Source: Polytrichum commune (lineage: Eukaryota; Streptophyta; Polytrichopsida; Polytrichales; Polytrichaceae). From it: 64,000 nucleotides of DNA. The notes beneath the pieces were generated by a model. That model searched no databases. It was given only the letters and a program-made list of their open reading frames with translations, and was not told the origin of the DNA. Each line of letters opens with the position of its first letter. Within the stretch, counting starts at the first letter, position 1. The stretch spans positions 33,570,440 through 33,634,439 of the forward strand of contig OX485807.1 of NCBI GenBank assembly GCA_950295325.1. The letters are read 5' to 3'. Position numbers and translations under genes: made by a program. Below, piece by piece: positions 12,601-23,113 of the stretch.

Positions 12601-15600
12601 AATTTGACCAAAAACGTCATCAGTTATCAGTACAGAACTTACTCCATGAATGTTTTGAAATATTGTTCTCAAATACACCTGGCCTCTTGAGCAGAACCAC
12701 TTATTCTGGAGTGAAGTGTTTGCAAAGTTCAAAATGATACAGCTGAAGGTGAAAATGCTTCACATCACTACAGTACCTATATGATGCCAAGCTCACAAAC
12801 TCCAAAAGAAATGACATGTTAACCCAAAAATTAAATTTCTAAGAATGTACTTGCATACTAAGAGAGTCCCACCTGAAGGATTTTAATGTCGGTCTCCGCC
12901 CGTCCTTTTGCCTCACTTATCTCTGCTATGTTCCTTGACCGTTCCTGTGAAGCAGTGGAAGATAATACAAAATGTTACCCAATCTTCCAGAGAGGACGTG
13001 AATTGCATTCTTAGCATGGTTTAAAATAGATATGGCATCTGCATTTCTGTTTTACATGCACAGATTTGCTTCTCAAAATCAATTCAAATGGTCAGAACTG
13101 TTATGCAAGCAAAAGCCACTTCACTATGCATCTTGAATCTACATACTTGAATACCTTCACATTTTGGGTTACTCACCCTACCTTTCTTAAGTGGTGTAGT
13201 GGGTGTTTTCCAAGATAAGCATCTTGGACAGTATACTCTAAGTGAGATTCTTTGGCAAGGTCTTTTAGTTAAATCTTGGTATAACTTCTGGAAGAAGCCT
13301 TTGTCCAAAGATGGATAGCTCACATTGAGGCACCAACTAATGGGAGCTTGCCACTTTACTATGCTTGGCATTCATGCATGTCATCAAGGACCTTGATTCT
13401 CAGAAATGTATTTTTTGATGCTAGAATAGAAAACGCCTTCACTCGTGTACTAAGGTATTTCTGGACAAGTGAAAGGACTTAGGATGGAAGGATTTGTGAA
13501 ATCCAGAGTTATTTCTCCAAAAATGAAAATGGGCTGGAAACAACATAAAAGATGACATTCATATGGTTCCATGTTTTTGACGTTAAAAATTTGTAAAACA
13601 TGTTCATATGCTAATTAAATAACGTGATTATTTCCATACAAACTATAATGCTATTGAGCTATTATTTACCTGCAAGGCGTGGCTGAGAGCAGTCACTTCC
13701 GCTCTTGATTCCAGAAGCTCAGACCGCGTTTGAGCCAAGAAATGAGACGATTCCGAAAGTTTGGTTTCCATTTCCACCCTGAGCTTGTCATATTCCCTTG
13801 TTTTTTTCACCAGAGTGTCATGGATACGTTGCTCTTGCTCCTCCCTCACATGCCTCAATTGCTTCATGCACTCCTTCAAAGCCCCATCCAAGTGTGCAAC
13901 ACGATCTTCTGTTGCTAACTTTTGCGCAAGTGCGACATCGAGTTGAGTTTTCAGTGCTACCGCTTCCGCCTCCGCCTTCTCCCAACCTGAAAACGCAAGT
14001 GGGAGCTTTTTATTGTGCTTAAAAACTTCCAACAGCTCTGAAAGTCCAGGAAAATGGGTACAGAAGGTTCTCTGAGACACTACTTTCAGATGCCAAATGA
14101 AGACCTAACTAAAGGCTCACTCCTGCTGCTATTGTACATGACCAAGAATTTTACTTTGACAGATAAGGACTTGTGTACATGAGTTCTCATTTTGCCAGGC
14201 TGCAGAAACAAAATGATTTAAACTGTCTCTCAAGTTTAGCTGTGCCCTCTTTAAACACTGTCAATATGCACGAAAGTTGTAGTTCAACATTAATTGGGAC
14301 ATTCAGCTTATTGTAATTTAGCCGAATTAGAAAACCTCTGAATCTTCCATATGTGAAATTGCTATTGTAGCATAACATGGCATGTTATGGTTCCAACCAA
14401 TGTTGGTCTGGTATATAGGTGAATGCATGGGTATGCATAATCACCATCAATAATGGTATCAGAGAACCCTACCCCCAGGTATCAAAATTCTCATACCAGT
14501 CAAATATTGATATTTGGTGGGTAGGTTGAGGTGAGAGAATCTTTGTGTACATACCCGGGTTATGATCTGAGTCAATACCATTCTAAACCATATAGATACT
14601 AGGGCGATTTGACCTAGGTATGAAGGTTCTTGAATGATATATAGACCTGAATGATATCGAAAACAAGAATAGTCATATACCCATACCCTACTGGCATCCA
14701 TGAAATGTGAAATCCTCATTATAGATACTCGAATAGTATCCAAAATAGACGATACCCAACCAACAGTGGTTCAACTGTGCATGTGCAATCCCTGCAACAG
14801 ATTAAGCTCATTGCAACAGCTTGAGGATCCGGTGAAGGTATAAGCAGTATTCGCGTCACTTAAAAAGAAATTTACAGAGTTATTCAGGTAGATTCGATCA
14901 AAAACACCTTAAATAAAGAATGTTTTTTAAAAAAAAAAACATCTATTAGAACTTAGGATTTATGTACCTGTGACAGCCTCCTCTGCCACTTTGACATGTT
15001 GCTTCACCAAATTATCTTTTGTGGTGATGTCAGCAAGCGCAGTCAACAGCTTGTCATTCAGAGCTTTTGCTCTCTCTTCTGATTGCTGCCATTGGTTCCT
15101 TGCCTCTTCCACCGCTCCGCGGTTGCGGTCATGCCTGTCATGAGAAATTTTTGTCTGCTCCTGCAACTACCAAAAACATGCATCCATAAAAAAATTATCA
15201 TCTTCTGGACAACACAGTACATACATTTTAATTCTTACACATGGGTGCTAAATTGCCTACAAAGCCAAAAAGTGGTTGTGAGCATTTTTGAAAAGTTTTT
15301 TAGCATTCATTAGGTAAAAAGTATAAATGATGGAATTATGATATTTAAGAAATTATGATATTTAAGCACTTTTTGGCTTTTAAGGCATTTTAAGACCCAT
15401 CTGGTTAAACTTCAGTTAGCACAGTACATTTCATTTCCTCCACATGGGTACTAACATGCCTAAGAAGCCAAAAAGTGGTTGCGAGCAGTTTTGAGAATCT
15501 TTTAAGCATTCATTAGGTAACAGGGAGAACCATTGATGATATTTAACCACTTTTTGTCTTCTTAGCTATGTTAGGGCCCATCAAGTTGAGCTTGAAGATG

Positions 15601-16026
15601 GATCACTACATACCATCTCCTACGCATGAGTGCTTTTTTCTACTAATTTCAACACTGCCGACATATAAATATCATTTAGTTGGTGATAGAAAAGTGTGAG
15701 TACCTTTGGTGGCGAGGGTTGGGGAACATGAATGGGCACTTCCTGGTGGTGGTAATCCCATTTCTGCAATTTATCAACAGCCCCAAAAAACGTTACGCAA
15801 TTATATGACTGAAGATGATTAAATGACAAGATCTAACTTTCAATTCTAAAAGTAAGGATTGGTTACATGATCTCCAGAATAATGTATATATAAAAGTTTG
15901 CCCAACCTGTTGATCGTCAAAGAGCCTGGAGGAGTTCGGCGACGATCCAAGCTCAGGTGCTGCTGAAATCTTGTCACTTGATTTCTTCTTCCAAGGCCAG
16001 CTCCGCTTGGAACTTTCCTTCTCCAT
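5889..16026 (-). CDS. Filament-like plant protein (FPP), 12 coding exons
   Basis: Joined exons 16026-15907, 15763-15704, 15160-14968, 13986-13670, 12944-12873, 12593-12380, 11811-11467, 10420-9771, 8903-8337, 7735-7509, 7341-7242 and 6695-5889 give 3672 nt, 1223 residues plus stop, with every junction in phase and GT-AG. The product is a long coiled-coil protein. FPP family landmarks are visible in order: N-terminal RSWPWKKKSSDK (9-20), DNLVKQH..VAEEAV then GWEKAEAEA (125-133), HLDGALKECMKQL (156-168), LVRKKLPG (319-326), ELMDDFAEMERLA (486-498), AECQRTI..LGKQLK (977-991) and a C-terminal RFYSRSGS (1207-1214). Known family members are cytoplasmic or cortical coiled-coil proteins tied to the nuclear-envelope-associated protein MAF1 or to microtubule/vesicle tethering; the exact role of this one is inference. 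It is at the long end for the family. The start is the first ATG before the canonical N-terminal motif. I see no disabling lesion. Confidence 0.93.
7242..7341 (-). CDS. FPP exon 11 (residues 922-955)
   Basis: A 100-nt exon after tttttgcag, ending GAAAAG|gtatta. It completes Arg922 and encodes a Ser/His/acidic linker (HSTSDEDEDIKSEK). Placed by phase and by a good acceptor. Confidence 0.85.
7509..7735 (-). CDS. FPP exon 10 (residues 847-922)
   Basis: The acceptor is a tandem AAGCAG: splicing after AAG starts the exon at 7735, after CAG at 7732; both keep phase, differing by one Gln. The exon is acidic then coiled coil (LHDKVAALEVELHGERQRHQ). Donor CGAAG|gtatgt leaves two bases of Arg922. Confidence 0.83.
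8337..8903 (-). CDS. FPP exon 9 (residues 658-846)
   Basis: Acceptor gatgatgcag, donor CGTCAG|gtagca, phase 0 on both sides. It encodes the helical C-terminal half: a globular-looking helix set around SIRRIIQKIEGFAK, then a strongly charged coiled coil (EEELKKVRKQY ... QIQRRQ). Confidence 0.9.
9246..9550. repeat. Dispersed repeat in FPP intron 8
   Basis: Second copy of the 10612-10940 repeat, same orientation, in the adjacent intron. The tail GTAACCGAATAAG recurs in several other places in the window as the end of related repeats (for example 59282-59295). Confidence 0.65.
9771..10420 (-). CDS. FPP exon 8 (residues 441-657)
   Basis: Acceptor cttgtgcag, donor TCCAAG|gtacaa. It contains the family signature ELMDDFAEMERLA (486-498), a coiled coil (roughly 525-590), then an acidic, Ser-rich patch ending DAESK. 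The largest exon but one. Confidence 0.92.
10612..10940. repeat. Dispersed repeat in FPP intron 7
   Basis: Directly repeated relative to 9246-9550 in the next intron. Shared blocks: CTAGCCCACTTCTCCT, GCTCATTAAATRGTCATATA, TTGAGCATG..GT..CAATNTCTTTT, and a tail near GAAAAGTAACC. An inverted copy lies at about 56740-56995. Family unknown. Confidence 0.65.
11467..11811 (-). CDS. FPP exon 7 (residues 326-441)
   Basis: Begins GTCCAGCAGC after atcag, so the LPG-PAA motif of the family is rebuilt across the intron. After a variable Ser/Arg/Asn linker it resumes coiled coil (MLAERVVAMDEEMKMLKEAL). The donor ACTG|gttggc is the best in-phase choice but is a weak GTTGGC site. Confidence 0.85.
12380..12593 (-). 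CDS. FPP exon 6 (residues 255-326)
   Basis: Acceptor attcag, donor CCAG|gtatgt. It encodes NSQLKYEVHVLNKELEIR, then KQHLESVKKIAKLEEECNRL and LVRKKLP, all standard FPP blocks. One base of Gly326 lies at the end. Confidence 0.93.
12873..12944 (-). CDS. FPP exon 5 (residues 231-254)
   Basis: A 72-nt exon, too short to stand out as an open frame. Acceptor cttcacag, donor CAG|gtggga. It encodes ERSRNIAEISEAKGRAETD, matching the family's ERSN..KISEEKS..EAE segment. Phase 0 on both sides. Confidence 0.88.
13670..13986 (-). CDS. FPP exon 4 (residues 125-230)
   Basis: Begins GTTGGGAGAAG after ttttcag, completing Gly125 and giving GWEKAEAEA, then HLDGALKECMKQL, then a heptad-rich helix ending LSHALQ before gtaaat. 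The splice inside the conserved TG-WEKAE motif strongly supports the model. Confidence 0.93.
14395..14771 (+). mobile_element. GGTAT-rich MITE, copy 2, in FPP intron 3
   Basis: Ends are imperfect inverted repeats: AACCAATGTTGGTCTGGTAT at the left against AACCACTGTTGGTTGGGTAT read from the right. Internal sequence matches 44288-44660 throughout. It lies wholly inside the intron, away from splice sites. Confidence 0.75.
14968..15160 (-). CDS. FPP exon 3 (residues 61-125)
   Basis: Acceptor gttgcag, donor G|gtacat leaving one base of Gly125. It encodes the start of the coiled coil and the family segment ITTKDNLVKQH..VAEEAVTG, one of the best conserved FPP stretches. Confidence 0.92.
15217..15590. 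repeat. Two-unit tandem repeat in FPP intron 2
   Basis: Two diverged copies with a 203-bp offset (AAGCCAAAAAGTGGTT at 15262 and 15465). Each unit carries its own inverted partner (ACTTTTTGGCTT at about 15367; ACTTTTTGTCTT at about 15549), so each could fold on itself. It looks like a duplicated small foldback element. Confidence 0.6.
15704..15763 (-). CDS. FPP exon 2 (residues 41-60)
   Basis: A 60-nt micro-exon between attgcag and AAG|gtactc, phase 0 on both sides. It encodes a Pro/His-rich stretch beginning KWDYHHQEV. Because both flanking junctions are phase 0 it could be skipped without a frameshift; I place it by splice sites and by open frame rather than by family similarity. Confidence 0.75.
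15907..16026 (-). CDS. FPP exon 1 (residues 1-40)
   Basis: Starts at the ATG at 16026-16024, preceded by an A-rich ACAACAAA context, and encodes MEKESSKRSWPWKKKSSDK, the hallmark FPP N-terminus. It ends CAG|gttggg in phase 0. The rest of the exon is a Ser/Pro/Asp-rich spacer. Confidence 0.93.
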
Positions 16027-18340
16027 TTTGTTGTAGTAAAGGGTAGAATGTTATCCTAAGGAGAGTGTTAAAAATGAGGCTCACATGGCGAGGGAAACAA
16101 GGTTTTGATTATTTGGAGTCAACACCTCTGAACTTCTTACTTCGAAAACATCATCTATATCAACCTCCAATCCCACACCCACCCAAATCCGCAACACACA
16201 ATATCCATCTGCCAGCTTTCCACCTTGTAAGGGTTGAGTTTACTGAGAGAACTATTGGCTAATCCCTGAGGAGATGGAAAAAATTTACCCCAAGCTCCTT
16301 TCTAAGAAGTGCTTTGGCTTTGCAAACAACCAGACGTGGCCACCCATATTTCCAAATTTTGCAGTTTTAGAGGTTAATTGAGGTCACAAGTGCACAAATT
16401 AGCTTTTGTAGATCGATGAGTTTCTACATGTCCTGAGGCTGAACCCTCTCCTCCATTTGAGCAAAGTGCACATTCCGCTATGTTGTTCAGGTGGTTGCGT
16501 CCACTCTGTTTCTTAACCCTGTAATACTCTGCAGATGGAAAAGGAAGAAACAAAGGGTCACTACAAAAAGAAATCAAGGGTTAAGTACCCAAGGTAAACT
16601 GTATTCTTGGAAAGGGTTGAATAACAGACACCGATTGAAGTTTAACCACACACACACACAACCAATGCAGGCCCAAATTTCACAAAACTGTTGCCGGCTT
16701 GCGAGTAGTGTGATTTCAGACTCGCCAAATAGGTGTACAGAGCCCTCATCACAAATGTGAATGCCACTTCAAAGTGTCACTTCCAAATTCAGGATCCCAC
16801 AGTTCCTAGACGGTCTTACAGGCCTCTAAAAAGAACACTAATAAGCTCTCCAAAAAAAGTGGCAGAAGAAGGTCGCCAAGGACAAGAGTAACTTCAATGA
16901 GTGTCTTCTTGGAGAAAAAATCCAGCGATTTGAGGTCAACATTTTCTGTATCAGATCGGCAGCGGCTGTGAGGGTTATCTATCTAATCAACTGTTTGTGT
17001 AAAAAAATAAGGACCTATTAGAGAGGGCTAAATGTTGCAGGTAGCTAGAGAGACCAGTCCCTAAAGCTTTCAAAACCATTCCAGTTCTACTCTTTTAGAG
17101 CAATACTAGAGAGAAAGAGGCAGCTTCAAACTCCCACATAGTTTTGTAGGTGCATCAATGGCAAGGTTAAAAAAAAAATTAGAAAGGAAGAGAGAAGCAT
17201 CTAATCAAGAGTTCTACTTCCTTCACACACACAAAAAAGCAGTGAAATTATTGCCGGTGGTCTACAGGACTCCGGGTAGCTGAAAAGTGGGCTACTTGTG
17301 ATGCAGATAGTGCAACATTCATGTGCAACCAAATATCTTGCCACTTGAACAAGAACCGGTGAAGACCCACAGTACCTAACAGCGACAGACCAATGAGACA
17401 CATAAAACTACTCAGGCCAATGAGAGCGTCTCTGGGCAGGGGGGGGGGGAGAAGTCGCCAGCTACCATATTGCAGTCAGCTCCGTTAGAAGCAGTGTTAT
17501 TGTAGACCTGGGTTATGTAACTGAAATGTGAAGAGGAAATTTAGATATGAACACTGGAGAAGAAAAGCTCTAGAGTAGTCGAACAGGATGTCATACCTAT
17601 CACTTTTTATAATTCAAACCTCATTGACACCGCGCAATCTCTTTAGTCTACGTTACGTTACTGCAGTTAAGGTTGTAACCCCACCAACAGCTTTCACTCT
17701 TCCTGATCAGCTGATTCTAAGTAAGTAGTCCACCGAAAGTCTAAGATGGCGAAGGCAAGAGTCGACTAACACGAATGCAGAGGATCTTTAGAAGGGATTA
17801 AGGGAAGCTGGCAACAACCTAGCTACTGCACTTTGAGAATCACAAGACGAATAAAAAAAGGATAAAAAACAGAATGTTATTGGACGGAGGTCACCGAAGG
17901 CAAGAAGCTGACCATGGCAAGGCTATCAACAACAATGACATTGTAGAGCCTGCAGAAATTTCTGGAAATGCTGAGTGGAGCTACTATATACTTCGGTGGT
18001 TACTGAACGCCTAAACTTACTAGCTATTTAGGTGACGCAAAGAATGCGACTGTGTGCAGAAAAGCACGTAGAATTGCCTCCGAAGCATCAGTCTATATTG
18101 TTGGTGAGATAGTCACGGGAAGCAGAATGAAATGAAGAACTAAGCTTCTTAGAGAGCCTGGAAATAATTGGGAGAGAAGAAAGGAGGGAGTAGGTGTGAG
18201 ATGATTTTATGAAAGATTGCTACATTACAATAGGCGGAACGAAAGATAACTGGTTTAGCTCAAAATCTTCCTCAGCTCTGGGTGGTGAGGAGAGGAAGAA
18301 ACAGAAAAACCCAACCCAAACCCCCCAAAACTCTCCGAAG
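16027..18340 (-). other. FPP upstream region, likely 5' leader with intron(s)
   Basis: No coding frame of note. On the transcribed strand a pyrimidine-rich ctctccttag near 16060 could be the 3' splice site of a leader intron just before the ATG, a common FPP arrangement. The sequence shows no copies of the repeats that fill the rest of the window, which fits transcribed or regulatory DNA. A G-run lies at 17440-17449. Inference only. Confidence 0.4.
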
Positions 18341-19250
18341 GGTTATGTATGGGAATGCATTCCAAGGAAGTTTCTGGTAGTTTGCTGAGCGAGAAACCGG
18401 CCTTTATTCCTGCTGCACCTCGTTACCACTATAGATCCAACTTCACCATACCGCCACTTCAAACCCAACAACAACAATAACCTACAGTGTAAGCCACCTT
18501 CCCAAATCCAAACTGCACTCCACTCCCTCCGTGCCGACCAACCGCCTTGTACTCTCTCTCTCTCTCTCTGTCTCTCTCTCTGCACCACTTGTTGGGAGAG
18601 TGTTTCCAATGTGAGCTGCTGATTGCTGAATATTATCAAAACCCCATACTCAAAAATGAACTCGTGCCTCTTAATCCATATCCTGAAGACTGCAAAGCTT
18701 ACTGGATCCACAAACCAAGCAGCCAGCCAGGTAGCCGTTCCCACCTGTCGATCACCAACCATGTGACAGCTTGACGATGGTGATGATTCTGGAAATGCTT
18801 GCCACCGCTTAACCCACGCGTGCACATGGAGCTGAGCAGCGGATGATGCTTGACATGAGGAGGATTAGCCTGCCTGCTGTGGCTATGATCCGTTGTGAAA
18901 TGAATGCTGTACCGGAGGCGGCAGCAACGTCTGTGCTTGTAGCGTAGTAATCCAGCAGCAGCTCCCAGCTTGCAACTCGGTGAAGATGATGAATTGGAAG
19001 AGCCGGAGTTAGCGTAGCTCCCACACCACCATCATCCCCCGCCAGCTGCTCTCTCTACACTCTCTCTCACTCTCTCTCTCTGCTCTCTTTCTGTCTGCGG
19101 TCTCTCTTTCTCTCTCTCACTCTCTCGCTCGCTGTGGCTCTGCGCGGGTGCTGGGTGTGGCAGCAAGTGAAGAGTGAAGAGAGAGGGAAGTTTTTGAGAC
19201 AAAGATGCCGCCTTCCTCCTCTTTCCCTTCCCCCAAGGCGAGGCGAGGGG
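18341..19250 (-). promoter_or_regulatory. GA/CT-rich leader and promoter candidate of FPP
   Basis: More GC-rich than its surroundings, with CT runs on the plus strand (GA on the FPP sense strand) at about 18549-18582 and 19053-19139. Such tracts are typical of plant core promoters and 5' leaders. The minus strand carries short open frames (18825-18343, 19024-18809) that would be upstream ORFs if this is leader. A Tourist-like element begins at 19257, so the gene's upstream border is probably here. No convincing TATA box was found. Confidence 0.45.
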
Positions 19251-19256
19251 AACTAA

Positions 19257-19765
19257 GGGCCACTGTGCACACGAGCCAAGAGCCGTGACCACGAAACTGT
19301 GAGAGCCCAACAGGAAGTGTCCAGCGGCCGTCCCAAGACGCTTTCCAGAATCAGGCCGCGTGGTCACGGGCCCTCAAGTGTACCGGGAAGTCATACGTGA
19401 GGACCGGGCCCTCAACCAAATGCTATTTCAATGAATCTCTATTCACATGGGTCCTTTACACATGATAAAATAGAATAAAGCAGCGGTGATGAGCATTCAG
19501 AGTGCCATGGTCTCCTGGTTTTTGTGTTAGGCCTACCTCCAAGAAATGGTTTTTGAAAACAGTTCAAGTGACTATGAACCACGATCCATTTGGTGTCATG
19601 TAGAAATCCATACATGTGGACATTACAACCATCTTGCATTCACTTACTCCATTGGTCCCTCAAGCGTAGCGAGAAGCAAACTTGGACCGGCTCCACCTTT
19701 TCCACCAATGAGAGTGCTTGAAGTTCAGTGGTCACGGGCCCTCAGCCTCGCATGTAAAGTGGCCC
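19257..19765 (+). mobile_element. Tourist-like MITE (GGGCCACT family), copy A
   Basis: Starts GGGCCACT after TAA (19254-19256) and ends AAGTGGCCC. Terminal inverted repeats of about 38 bp, including AGCCGTGACCA at the left and TGGTCACGGGC-type sequence at the right. About 500 bp, non-coding. The right flank reads TCA rather than TAA, presumably mutated. Confidence 0.75.
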
Positions 19766-20001
19766 TCACGCACCATACAGGTCCTTCTTCAGCCCTGCAG
19801 GCAGTGTGAACAGGGTGAGTTTGGTAGCTTTTTGGCACCGGGGGTTTAATAGTGGAATCGGCGTTCCGGTTTACATGGTGTGGGGTGGCAGGTTTTGGTG
19901 CATGTGTTGGGAACCGGGGTGGTCTGTACCAGTGCCCGGGAAGTTTTTGGGCATAGTCGGTTAAGATCCTTGTAATTCTAAATCCAACCGGTTACATGTT
20001 G
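19766..20001 (+). repeat. ACCGGTT-family repeat, 5' portion
   Basis: Contains the family block GGGAAGTTTTTGGGCAT (19940) and CCAACCGGTTACATGTTGAC (about 19983), also seen at 21362-21810, 29313-29990 (inverted), 38925-39115 and 60490-60690. Confidence 0.6.
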
Positions 20002-20672
20002 ACATCTTCCGGTCTTGCTTTCATTCATTTGAGGCATATTCCTCCTACAGATTCCCCTAAAATGATCGGTAATTCTCCTGAAGTCTCCAACTTCAACCGC
20101 TTATTTCTCAAACTCAACCAATTCATCTGTAACTAACATCTTCTGGTTTTTCTTTCATTCATTTGAGGTATATTCCTTCTATAGATTCCTCTTAAATGAT
20201 CGGTAATTCTCTTGAAATCTCCAACTTCAACCGGTCATTTTTCAAACTCAACCAGTTCATCTGTAACTAACATCTTCCGGTTTTTCTTTCATTCATTTGC
20301 GGTATATTCCTTCTATAGATTCCTCTTAAATGATCGGTAATTCTCCTGAAGTCTCCAACTTCAACCGCTTATTTCTCAAACTCAACCAATTCATCTGTAA
20401 CTAACATCTTCTGGTTTTTCTTTCATTCATTTGAGGTATATTCCTTCTATAGATTCCTCTGAAATGATCGGTAATTCTCTTGAAATCTCCAACTTCAACC
20501 GGTTATTTTTCAAACCCAACTGGTTCATCTATAACTAACATCTTCCAGTTTTGCTTTCATTCATTTGAGGTATCTTCCTTCTATAGATTCCTCTGAAATG
20601 ATCGGTAATTCTCTTGAAATCTCCAACTTCAACCGGTTATTTTTCAAACTCAACCAGTTCATTTGTAACTAA
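20002..20672 (+). repeat. Five-unit 134-bp tandem array
   Basis: The block ACATCTTCYGG recurs at 20002, 20136, 20270, 20404 and 20538, exactly 134 bp apart. Units carry TTCATTCATTTG, GATCGGTAATTCTC and CTCCAACTTCAACCG. Variants alternate: units 1 and 3 share CGCTTATTTCTC and CCAATTC, so the amplified unit was probably a 268-bp dimer. Single copies lie elsewhere (21651, 38951, inverted near 29400, 60571). Confidence 0.9.
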
Positions 20673-21361
20673 CCGCCGGTTCTCCCTAAGCCTTGGTCCG
20701 TATGAGCCGCTAACAAAACAGGTGACGGTTTGTAGCATAGAGTGGGAATTATTGTATACGAGCGTACCTCTTATGTCCAACATGTCAACATTAAATTTGG
20801 TTCATCGTTTTGGCAAGTCTAGTTGAGACCGATCCTTCAAGCTTTGGGAACTTGGAGCCTTGCTCTCAACAATCCAAACTCTAAACCCTTTTGGTTTGAA
20901 CATGCAAAGACCCCAAGATGAATGTTATGATGGCGGTTTAGCTAGAGACCACCGCAATGCAGAGTGCACCAAGAGTTTGCCATTGCACAGTTTGCAATTT
21001 GTATTGAAATGGTGAGTGAAGCTATCACAAACTTATTAATGCACTTTTTTTTCCAATTATGAATGTTGGTATGGAATGTCGATGTAACTTTTTGGACGTT
21101 TACTATACTAAACATCTGATGTAATGCAAACCCACATTCATTCGTAAATGGCCAAAGCTTCAAAATACCCAGAGTTTCATGTGAACTCTACCAATTCCAT
21201 TCTATCCAGTAGCAGTGGTACTCATCACCATTCAATCTGGAAAGAAGTGACCACATACAGATTCTCAACACAAATTCTGGGTTCAGGACTCACTGCAATA
21301 TTTTGACGGTGGCCTTAGCTAAACTTCAGAGTTATATTGCAAGGGTGTATGCTAGGCCCAC
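20673..21361. other. No gene seen
   Basis: Continues the ACCGGTT-type repeat for a short distance (CGCCGGTTCTCCC) and then becomes unique-looking. The ORF at 20614-20826 is a shadow of the array. Confidence 0.5.
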
Positions 21362-21810
21362 CGAGACAGTGTCTGGGGAGATTTTTGGGCATCATCTTAG
21401 TGTTTTTTGTTTTTGTGTTTTTGTGTTTTTGTTTTTCTTATTGAGATAGAAGGTCGACATGCCATCATCAAAGCACATGAGGCAGTTTTACCACCTGGCA
21501 AGTTCTTCTATCAAGTAGAGAGGAGATTTCACACTCGGGAATCGAATCGCTAACCTCTTCCTTGAGATTTGGGTATCTCTTCACCATCATCCAGTAGTTT
21601 AGGGTCATCTCGAACCAAAATCCTAGTATTTCCAAGTCCAACCGATTACATACATGTTGACATCTTTCAGTTTTCCTCTATTAATTTGAGGAATATTCGC
21701 TAGATTCCTCTAAACTGATGGGTAATTCTCCCTCGAGCCTTGACTTTCCACCAGTTACTTCTCAAACTCAATCGGTTCATTTGTAACTAGCGCTCATTCT
21801 CCTCATTCAT
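21362..21810 (+). repeat. ACCGGTT-family repeat interrupted by a SINE
   Basis: Left part GTGTCTGGGGAGATTTTTGG, right part from TCCAAGTCCAACCGATTAC. The same two parts are contiguous at 60498-60560, which is the empty site. Confidence 0.75.
21441..21616 (-). mobile_element. SINE copy 2
   Basis: Reverse-complement copy of the 1029 SINE: CAAGTAGAGAGGAGATTTCA, CTCTTCCTTGAG and a GGTTCGAGATGACC end. The T-rich run at 21404-21438 is its A-rich tail on the other strand. Flanks ATCTTAGTGTTT (left of the tail) and ATCCTAGTATTT (right) are a diverged target-site duplication. Confidence 0.75.
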
Positions 21811-22908
21811 TTGCACCGAGACAATGTTTCTCATTGTCATGTCAGTCCCTTCCTTTGTGGGTATCAGTTACGTGATGATTAATCCTTCACTTCACGAGAG
21901 CCCGCTTTTCGGCTTATGAATGCCTCCCTCAAGGCAAATTCATCCAAAAGCAAGCCCTGCGGCGTCGGTGAAGTGGGTGAAAATAATCCCTTCAGGTGTG
22001 TGTGTTGTATGTAGTAGTAATTTGCGAAACGTAAGATGCAAAAAAAGCAAACGTACTCTTAAAAGGTGTGCAAGGAAATTGCCACCCAACTATCACACAT
22101 TCACTTGTCCACCGCTACTTGCTGTAGACATACATACAAAGACACGATTGGCATTGATGTCGGCCACGAAATACTTGTAGCTTCTTCCCAATCTAGAGAG
22201 AGAAAAAGAGAGAGAAAAAGACTTCGGTCTCCGGAGGAGACTGACGTGAATTAAGTGTATGTTCGATCCTTCCCCAATCTGATGCCCACAGGACAAAGGT
22301 ATGAAAGCTTCCCAATCTAAGGTAATCGGGTCTTAAACAAACATATTTTTTCTATGCACCCGCTTCTCTACATAATTTTGAGGTTTATATGAATGGTCTT
22401 AGTCATTGTCAAAGTGAAGATTGTCCAAGTTATTGAACAATTGTATAGTTCAATCCCCCTCTCTTTCCCCTCCCCCCCTCCCCTCCCAAATCATGTTGAT
22501 CATTGTATTATTTTGCTATTGTAACTTTGTTAGCAACATTATTCCAAATCATGTTACTATTTAAGATTTTTTAATTTAACGTTGACCCCGAGTAGTTTGC
22601 ATGGATAAAGTGGGAACCTAATTGCACATACCATTGTGCATTTGAGCACATAATCCAATGTCATTGTATCAAGCAAAAGAAAATAAAAAAGATATGGAAA
22701 AGAAAAACTAACATCAACACTCTTACCAACATGAATGTTAATATGAGTCCATTTGTCCATGCTTGCTGAAGAGTCCCCTTGGTCATCAATGTAACACGTG
22801 TCTTTTGGTGGTCGTTCTTAACTCCAAGCCTTGCAATATACCACTCAAATAAATATAGGTGTTTGAACACAAGGAGTGACCGCATAAAGCTCAAGTTGGG
22901 GTTCATAG
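21811..22908. other. No supported gene
   Basis: Contains GA-rich simple sequence (22194-22220), a pyrimidine run (22450-22490), and fragments of the dispersed repeat with GACCCCGAGTAGTTTGCAT (also near 34560 and 36640). Confidence 0.5.
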
Positions 22909-23113
22909 CGACTATGTAAACTCATCCATCATGGATGAAGGGGCTCTGGTAAAAACAAGTTCTTTCAAAGTTGAGGGCCGATCATTCCAACCAGAGTCCA
23001 CTAGACTAATTCGGGTCTTTGATGTGAATTTTGGAATCAAGTGATCTTCAAATACTTATTTTCATGCTACAAAAATAATTTGTTGTGTTTTCACCTTGCT
23101 AGTGGATGAGTTC
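22909..23113 (+). repeat. About 205-bp dispersed repeat, copy 1
   Basis: Direct repeat of 23607-23818, sharing AAACTCATCCATCAYGGATG, GTAAAAACAAGT, CCAAGTGATCTT-type and TCACCTTGCT blocks. Function unknown. Confidence 0.6.

Noticed and set aside
18343-18825. 160-codon minus-strand ORF in the FPP leader
   Set aside because: Arg/Glu repeats come from the GA microsatellite; no domain. More likely leader than a protein gene.
20002-20672. Possible CRISPR-like array
   Set aside because: Repeats are contiguous 134-bp units without spacers, in a eukaryotic context.
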